A stretch of DNA of 11,495 nucleotides from Bacteroidales bacterium. GTDB taxonomy: Bacteria; Bacteroidota; Bacteroidia; Bacteroidales; UBA932. The stretch is taken from NCBI GenBank assembly GCA_017548445.1, contig JAFYZZ010000010.1:1-11495 (forward strand), in the 5' to 3' direction. Made by a program: the position numbers and the translations under genes. Position 1 is the stretch's first letter; each line of letters opens with the position of its first letter. Shown here piece after piece: positions 7,226-11,495 of this stretch. Below the pieces are notes generated by a model, which was given only the letters and a program-made list of their open reading frames with translations, had not been told where the DNA came from and searched no databases.

Positions 7226-10200
7226 TTAGTTGAACAGATACTTGAGACCGATGGAAGCATACCAGCACTGGCCGATACCGTGATTGTAGGTCCAGGTCTG
7301 GGTGTTGCCGCTGATGGCGGGGTTCGTGGAGAAGGTCGCGTAACCGTCGGCGTCGACGCCTTCGAACTTGAGGATGCGGGCGTCGGAACCGATGGCCGGG
7401 TTGAGGTACTTGCTCACGCCCCAGCTGGAGTTGAACAGGTTCAGCAGGTTCTTGATGTCGACGTTCAGCTGCAGGGTGTTGGTGGAGCTGCCGATCTTCA
7501 CGGTGAAGTCGTGCTTGTAGCTGAAGTCCACGCGGTGCACCCACGGGGAGTACACGGCGTACGGCTCGGCGTACTGGCCCTGATGCTTGCTCAGGTACTT
7601 GTCGGCGTGCACGTAATCCATAAAGCGGACGGCGTCGTCGTTGGAGACGAAGCGGAACTGGTTGGAAGAAACCTCCGCGTCGGTCGGGATGTACAGGGCA
7701 TCGTAGTTGTAACCGTCGCCGTTCATATCGTTCAGCATCATATAGGAGTAGTTGTAACCGCCGCGCCAGGTCTCATAGATCAGGCTGAAGTGGTTGCCGC
7801 TCCTGTCGTCGTGGGTCGCGGAGACGACCACGCGGTCCGGCGTCATATACTGGGAGTTGTGGATCGGAATGTAGTTCGGACCCTCGGCCGTCGGCACATA
7901 GGTGAAGGCGGACTCGGCGTCGGAACCCGGCATACCGGTGACTTCCTTGGAGACGGAGTGCGTGTAGGCCGCCATCAGGCTCAGGCCCTCGACGGGACGG
8001 GCGTTGAGGGTGACGCTGGCGGACCAGCCGTAACCCTTGCTGGTGTTCTCCAGCACGAACGCCTTGGTGTTGTTGCGGTAACCGGCAGGATAGATCGGAC
8101 GGTTGTCCACGCCGTTGAAGCGGGCGTATCCGCCCACGTTCGGCATACTCCAGTCGCACACGGACACCGCGTTGACCGTCTTGTTGTAGATACCTTCCAC
8201 ACCGATGGACATCGGGAAGGAGGTCGGGAAGGAATAATCCACGGCCAGGGAGGTCTTCCAGACCTGCGGCATACGGAATTTCGGATTGATGGCAGCGATG
8301 CTGCTCGGGACGGTGCCGTCTTCAGGCTTGACGGTGCTGGGATAACCCAGGCCGATGAGTTTCTGGAGCAGGGCGTCGATCGTGGCATTGCCGCTGGCGT
8401 CGGTCACGAGACCGCCGTTGAAGGTATCCATCGAGAACCCGTTCTTCGCGGCGTTCTTGGCATTGATCTCGGCGCGGTACTGCACCAGACCGCCGTTGGT
8501 AGGCATATTGGTGAAGAACACCAGAGGCAGACGGCCGGAGAACAGGCCGGTACCGCCGCGGACCTTCAGGCTCTTGTCACCCAGGACGTCCCAGTTGAAA
8601 CCGACGCGCGGGGACACGGTCACCTTGGCGGTAGGCCACTTGCCGGTGTCGATGTGCTGCTCGGTATAGTCGTAGGTCTTGGGATAATAGTTCAGCTTGT
8701 AGATGGCGGCGTTCGTCATCAGGTCGTTGTTGTTGAAGAACAGACCGTCCAGGCGCACGCCGGCGGTGAGCTTGAAGCGGTCGCTGACGTTCCACTCGTC
8801 CTGGCCGTAGATGCCCGCCTTGTAGAAGCGGACGGCGGCGGCGGGACGCTGCTCCCCGTCATAACCGTAGGTCAGGGTAACGATCTCCGGGGTGGCGCCG
8901 TTGAGGAAGTCGCTCACGGAATCGTAACGGTAGTAACCCGTACCCTCACGCATATAGTGGTTGTCGGCCAGCTGGTACTCGAGGCTGGCACCGGCGGTAA
9001 TCTTGTGGTCGCCGGCGTAGTAGGTCAGGTCGTCCTTGATGTTGATGTTGACCTCGTTCACGGAGTTGGTCCAGGTGAAGAGCTCGTAACCGAGGGCCAT
9101 ATAGATGTTCGGGGTGGCGCCTTCGGCACGGATGTCGCCGTCCAGGATGTCGATGAACGGGAACTCGGCGGAGTTGCTGCCGCGCACCGGATTCTCGACC
9201 TTGGAGTAAGTGGCGAGGAACTGGTTGGACAGACGGTCGCTCAGGCGGCTGTTCAGGTCCAGGGACCAGGTGCTCACGCTGTTGCGGTTGGAATACATCG
9301 AATTCGCGAAGGACATTGAGTATTGGGACATACGGGCGCCGGCCATACGGGTGCCGCCGTCCATCGAGGATGCGTTCGGGCTGTTCCAGGAGTTGTTCAA
9401 CGTGTAATTGTAACGCAGGGCCAGATGGTGCTTGTCGTTGATGTTCCAGTCGATGCGGGCAAGGAGCTTGGTGTTGTTCTCGTTGGCCGGGAAGTCGGTC
9501 CAGGAACCGGTGTCATAGCCATACTTGCTCTTGACGAAGTCGGAGACGCGCTGCAGGTCGGTCAGGGTGGTACGGGAAATGTAGTTGTCCGCATCGGCCT
9601 TGCCGTTGGTGGAACCGCGCCAGCGGTTCACGACGGTCGGGACCATCGACTGCTCCGCATTCACGAAGAAGAAGAGTTTGTTCTTGACGATCGGGCCGCC
9701 CAGGGTGAAACCGTAGGTGGTGTTGCGGTCCTTCTCGCGGGCCCCGCCGATCTGCTCGCCGTCCACGGTGTCGCCGCGCATATTCTCATTGCGGTGATAG
9801 ATGTAGGCGGTACCCTTGAAGGTGTTGGTACCGGACTTGGTGATGGCGTTCACGCCGCCGCCGATGAAGTTGGTCTGGCGGACGTCATACGGCGAGATCA
9901 CGACCTGCATCTCCTCGATGGCGTCGATGGAGATCGGGCTGCCGCCGCCGACGAGACCGCCGGAGAGGCCGAAGTTGTTGTTGAAGTTGGCACCGTCGAC
10001 GGTGAAGTTGGCGGTACGAGGGTCCGCACCCGCGAAGGTCATTCCGTTGCCGCCGTAAGGGGACAGACGGGTGACATCGGTAATGCTGCGGCTCACGGTA
10101 GGAACGGCGGCGATCTGGGTGCTGTTGATGTTGGTGGCAGCGCCGGTCTTCTCCGTGGCGAACTTGGAAGAAGCCGTGGAGATGATGATCGCTTCGCTCA

Positions 10201-10549
10201 GCATCTCGGTGTCGTCGGACATCGTGGCGTCGAGGGCGTAAGGCTCAGCGAGCTGGAGGGTGATGTCCGTGTAGGTGACGCTGTTGAAGCCCAGGCAGCT
10301 GACCTCGACGGTGTAGGGACCGCCGGCACGCATACCGTTGATGAAGTAACGGCCCTCCTCGTTGGCAACCGCATAATACTGCGTGCCGGACGGCGTGTGG
10401 ACCGCGACGACTGCCGCGCCGGCGACGGGCTCACCCTTCTTGTCGACGATCTTGCCGTTCAGGGAGGAGGTGGTCACCTGCGCAAAAGCAGACACAACAA
10501 AAAGCATTGCCGCGAAAGACAGCAATAAACTCTTGATGGTTTGTTTCAT
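7226..10549 (-). CDS. Oar-like TonB-dependent outer-membrane receptor with N-terminal carboxypeptidase-regulatory-like domain
   Basis: This is a 1107-residue outer-membrane beta-barrel. It has a cleavable signal peptide (about 1-23, VVSAFA then Gln24) and a carboxypeptidase D regulatory-like beta-sandwich (about 28-110; LNGKIVDKKGEPVAGAAVVA, GRYFINGMRAGGPYTV). The plug follows at about 135-240 (ITDVTRLSPYGGNGM, RTANFTVDGANFNN, GGGVNAITKSGTN), then the barrel, ending in a strand with a Phe-Asn terminus (GLKYLFN). NLFNSSWG near the C-terminus and the overall layout match Oar-type receptors rather than classical SusC, and no susD-like gene follows. No clear TonB box is visible; SEAIIIS around 118-124 is a possible one. 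Receptors of this class usually import large ligands, but Myxococcus Oar is needed to secrete the protease PopC, so direction is open. It leads the minus-strand cluster behind its own promoter, with the OB lipoprotein 15 nt downstream. Confidence 0.93.
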   Translation of the reverse strand: MKQTIKSLLLSFAAMLFVVSAFAQVTTSSLNGKIVDKKGEPVAGAAVVAVHTPSGTQYYAVANEEGRYFINGMRAGGPYTVEVSCLGFNSVTYTDITLQLAEPYALDATMSDDTEMLSEAIIISTASSKFATEKTGAATNINSTQIAAVPTVSRSITDVTRLSPYGGNGMTFAGADPRTANFTVDGANFNNNFGLSGGLVGGGSPISIDAIEEMQVVISPYDVRQTNFIGGGVNAITKSGTNTFKGTAYIYHRNENMRGDTVDGEQIGGAREKDRNTTYGFTLGGPIVKNKLFFFVNAEQSMVPTVVNRWRGSTNGKADADNYISRTTLTDLQRVSDFVKSKYGYDTGSWTDFPANENNTKLLARIDWNINDKHHLALRYNYTLNNSWNSPNASSMDGGTRMAGARMSQYSMSFANSMYSNRNSVSTWSLDLNSRLSDRLSNQFLATYSKVENPVRGSNSAEFPFIDILDGDIRAEGATPNIYMALGYELFTWTNSVNEVNINIKDDLTYYAGDHKITAGASLEYQLADNHYMREGTGYYRYDSVSDFLNGATPEIVTLTYGYDGEQRPAAAVRFYKAGIYGQDEWNVSDRFKLTAGVRLDGLFFNNNDLMTNAAIYKLNYYPKTYDYTEQHIDTGKWPTAKVTVSPRVGFNWDVLGDKSLKVRGGTGLFSGRLPLVFFTNMPTNGGLVQYRAEINAKNAAKNGFSMDTFNGGLVTDASGNATIDALLQKLIGLGYPSTVKPEDGTVPSSIAAINPKFRMPQVWKTSLAVDYSFPTSFPMSIGVEGIYNKTVNAVSVCDWSMPNVGGYARFNGVDNRPIYPAGYRNNTKAFVLENTSKGYGWSASVTLNARPVEGLSLMAAYTHSVSKEVTGMPGSDAESAFTYVPTAEGPNYIPIHNSQYMTPDRVVVSATHDDRSGNHFSLIYETWRGGYNYSYMMLNDMNGDGYNYDALYIPTDAEVSSNQFRFVSNDDAVRFMDYVHADKYLSKHQGQYAEPYAVYSPWVHRVDFSYKHDFTVKIGSSTNTLQLNVDIKNLLNLFNSSWGVSKYLNPAIGSDARILKFEGVDADGYATFSTNPAISGNTQTWTYNHGIGQCWYASIGLKYLFN

Positions 10550-10556
10550 AACTGTT

Positions 10557-10572
10557 TGATAATATGATAATA
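10557..10572. repeat. Two tandem copies of an 8-bp unit in the receptor leader
   Basis: TGATAATA occurs twice in a row (10557-10564 and 10565-10572), just upstream of the receptor ATG. It overlaps a small inverted repeat, AATAT-GATA-ATATT (10561-10574). It may only reflect the A/T-rich leaders common in Bacteroidota, which keep the start codon unstructured. Copy number could vary by slippage. No function can be assigned. Confidence 0.4.
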
Positions 10573-10608
10573 TTGAACTTTGTTCAGGCCAGGTTCGAAT
10601 ACGCGGCG

Positions 10609-10640
10609 CAAAGATAGTTCAGTAAAACGAAACGGACAAA
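10609..10640 (-). promoter_or_regulatory. Predicted Bacteroidota-type promoter for the receptor gene
   Basis: On the minus strand TTTG (10640-10637) is followed by a 20-nt spacer and TATCTTTG (10616-10609), matching the -33 / -7 consensus of the Bacteroidota primary sigma factor. It lies about 60 nt upstream of the receptor ATG at 10549, leaving an A/T-rich leader of about 50 nt. It would drive the receptor and the OB lipoprotein up to the terminator at 5635-5600. Confidence 0.75.
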
Positions 10641-10649
10641 CCCTTTCCC

Positions 10650-10680
10650 GTTTTTTTATCAACAATTATTGTTACCTTTG
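10650..10680 (+). promoter_or_regulatory. Predicted promoter for metK
   Basis: The -7 element TACCTTTG (10673-10680) fits TAnnTTTG. The expected -33 position holds only a T-run (10651-10657), not a clean TTTG, so that half is weak. Transcription would begin near 10685-10690, a few nucleotides before the riboswitch stem at 10697. That position supports the call. It lies back to back with the receptor promoter: the two -33 regions are about 10 bp apart. Confidence 0.65.
10661..10673. repeat. Perfect 6-bp inverted repeat in the metK promoter spacer (possible operator)
   Basis: AACAAT, one central T, then ATTGTT. The palindrome sits between the presumed -33 and -7 elements of the metK promoter and touches the first base of the -7 element. 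A DNA-binding protein there would block metK and could also affect the receptor promoter about 20 bp away. It is A/T-rich and short, so chance is a serious alternative. Confidence 0.35.
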
Positions 10681-10696
10681 CAGTCCAAAACAACCC

Positions 10697-10746
10697 ACGA
10701 GGACAGATTTGATTGCTTGCAACCTCGTCAAAAATGCTAAAAAAAG
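10697..10746 (+). promoter_or_regulatory. SAM-II riboswitch in the metK leader
   Basis: A perfect 6-bp stem P1 is formed by ACGAGG (10697-10702) and CCTCGT (10723-10728) around a 20-nt loop. The loop carries GATTTG (10706-10711) and GCTTGCAA (10715-10722). The 3' tail carries an A-run and then ATGCTAAA, with GCTAAA at 10736-10741. These are the conserved elements of SAM-II aptamers, in the right order, spacing and strand: GAUUU and GCUUGC in the loop, then GCUAAA downstream that folds back as an H-type pseudoknot. The tail ends at the metK ATG (10747). SAM binding would therefore be expected to close the translation start, giving feedback control of SAM synthetase by its own product. I did not assign every pseudoknot pair. 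The recognition rests on motif recall, not a covariance search. Confidence 0.88.
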
Positions 10747-11495
10747 ATGAACCACCTGTTTACATCGGAGTCCGTCTCCGAAGGTCATCCCGACAAAGTC
10801 GCCGACCAGATTTCTGATGCCATCCTGGACGAATTCCTCCGGCAGGACCCGGAGGCCAAAGTCGCCTGTGAAACCTTTTGCACCTCCGGCCTGGTGATCG
10901 TGGGCGGCGAGGTCTCTTCCGAGAGCGCTTACGTCGACATCCCCGCAACGGTGCGCCGCGTGATCGCGCGCATCGGCTACACCAAGGCCGAATACGGCTT
11001 CGACGCTGACTCCTGCGGCGTCATCTCCACCATCCACGAGCAGAGCGCGGACATCCACCGCGGCGTCGTGCGCGAAGACCCCGACGGGCAGGGCGCCGGC
11101 GACCAGGGAATGATGTTCGGCTACGCCAGCACCGACACCGAGGAGTATATGCCCCTCGCCCTGTCGCTTTCGCACAAGCTGCTGCAGACGCTCGCCGACA
11201 TCCGCCACAACCACCCGGAACTGATGCCCTACCTCCGCCCGGACGCCAAGGCGCAGTTCACCGTGGAATTCACTGGACGCCGCACCCCGGTGCGCATCCA
11301 CACCATCGTGCTGAGCACGCAGCACGACGAATTCGACACCGACGACGCACGAGCGCGCGCACGGATAGAAAAAGATGTAAGGGAGATCGTCCTCCCCCGC
11401 CTCATAGCCACGCTGCCCGAACGGACGGCGAAGCTCTTCGACGGCAGCTTCATCCTGCACGTCAACCCCACCGGCAAGTTCGTCATCGGCGGCCC
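10747..11495 (+). CDS. metK: S-adenosylmethionine synthase, N-terminal part (cut by window edge)
   Basis: This cytoplasmic enzyme makes S-adenosylmethionine from methionine and ATP. Translation from the ATG at 10747 gives MNHLFTSESVSEGHPDKVAD, with the ATP-site His14, Asp16 and Lys17. It continues with the active-site loop region around HEQSADI (97-103), GDQGMMFGYA (118-127), DAKAQFTVEF (166-175), HTIVLSTQHDEF and NPTGKFVIGG at the edge. The window holds 249 full codons plus two bases of a protein of about 390-430 residues, and the reading frame is still open at 11495. No Shine-Dalgarno sequence precedes the start; the leader ends in an A-run plus G, as is common in Bacteroidota. It is transcribed divergently from the receptor gene and sits directly behind the predicted SAM-II riboswitch, which agrees with its function. 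Confidence 0.98.
   Translation, partial: MNHLFTSESVSEGHPDKVADQISDAILDEFLRQDPEAKVACETFCTSGLVIVGGEVSSESAYVDIPATVRRVIARIGYTKAEYGFDADSCGVISTIHEQSADIHRGVVREDPDGQGAGDQGMMFGYASTDTEEYMPLALSLSHKLLQTLADIRHNHPELMPYLRPDAKAQFTVEFTGRRTPVRIHTIVLSTQHDEFDTDDARARARIEKDVREIVLPRLIATLPERTAKLFDGSFILHVNPTGKFVIGG

Noticed and set aside
5669..9319. A 1216-codon open frame on the plus strand
   Set aside because: It runs exactly in codon register, antisense, across the OB lipoprotein and receptor genes. It is open only because TTA, CTA and TCA codons are rare in these GC-rich genes. Its translation is rich in V/G/H/D and has no recognisable domain.
9323..10528. A 401-codon open frame on the plus strand
   Set aside because: It is an antisense shadow of the receptor gene's N-terminal half, which has an obvious signal peptide and plug on the minus strand.
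10672..11460. A 262-codon open frame on the minus strand opposite metK
   Set aside because: It overlaps the riboswitch and metK antisense. The plus-strand translation is unmistakably MetK.

Overview
The window most likely comes from a GC-rich member of the Bacteroidota, probably Bacteroidales. The signs are promoter elements of the TTTG / TAnnTTTG type, A/T-rich leaders without Shine-Dalgarno sequences, several lipoproteins, BACON domains and an Oar-type outer-membrane receptor. Coding is dense. Every complete gene is intact, and the genes at both edges are cut by the window.

Layout. On the minus strand, reading from about 10.6 kb down to 1, there are six genes: an Oar-like TonB-dependent receptor (10549-7226); a lipoprotein built from two BACON domains and three OB folds (7210-5654); a strong intrinsic terminator (5635-5600) merged with a new promoter; a lipoprotein of the DNA/RNA non-specific endonuclease (NUC, Serratia-nuclease) family with its own BACON and OB domains (5564-4134); an endonuclease/exonuclease/phosphatase (EEP) lipoprotein (4123-3062); an M3 metallopeptidase lipoprotein (3061-1061); and the N-terminal two thirds of gpmI (1047-1). 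On the plus strand a divergent metK runs off the right edge. It is preceded by what I read as a SAM-II riboswitch, which covers the leader right up to the start codon.

How the parts may work together (inference). The receptor, a predicted surface-exposed OB-fold lipoprotein, a NUC nuclease and an EEP nuclease/phosphatase form a coherent set for catching, cutting and importing extracellular nucleic acid. The M3 peptidase could process accompanying peptides. Only the OB lipoprotein carries an acidic surface-export-like signal after its lipid cysteine, which suggests a surface binder working with periplasm-facing enzymes. The terminator/promoter junction splits the block into a capture unit (receptor plus OB lipoprotein) and a processing unit (NUC, EEP, M3, gpmI).

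The 197-bp divergent intergenic region (10550-10746) holds two back-to-back promoters, a small palindrome and the riboswitch. No tRNA, rRNA, CRISPR array or insertion sequence was seen.
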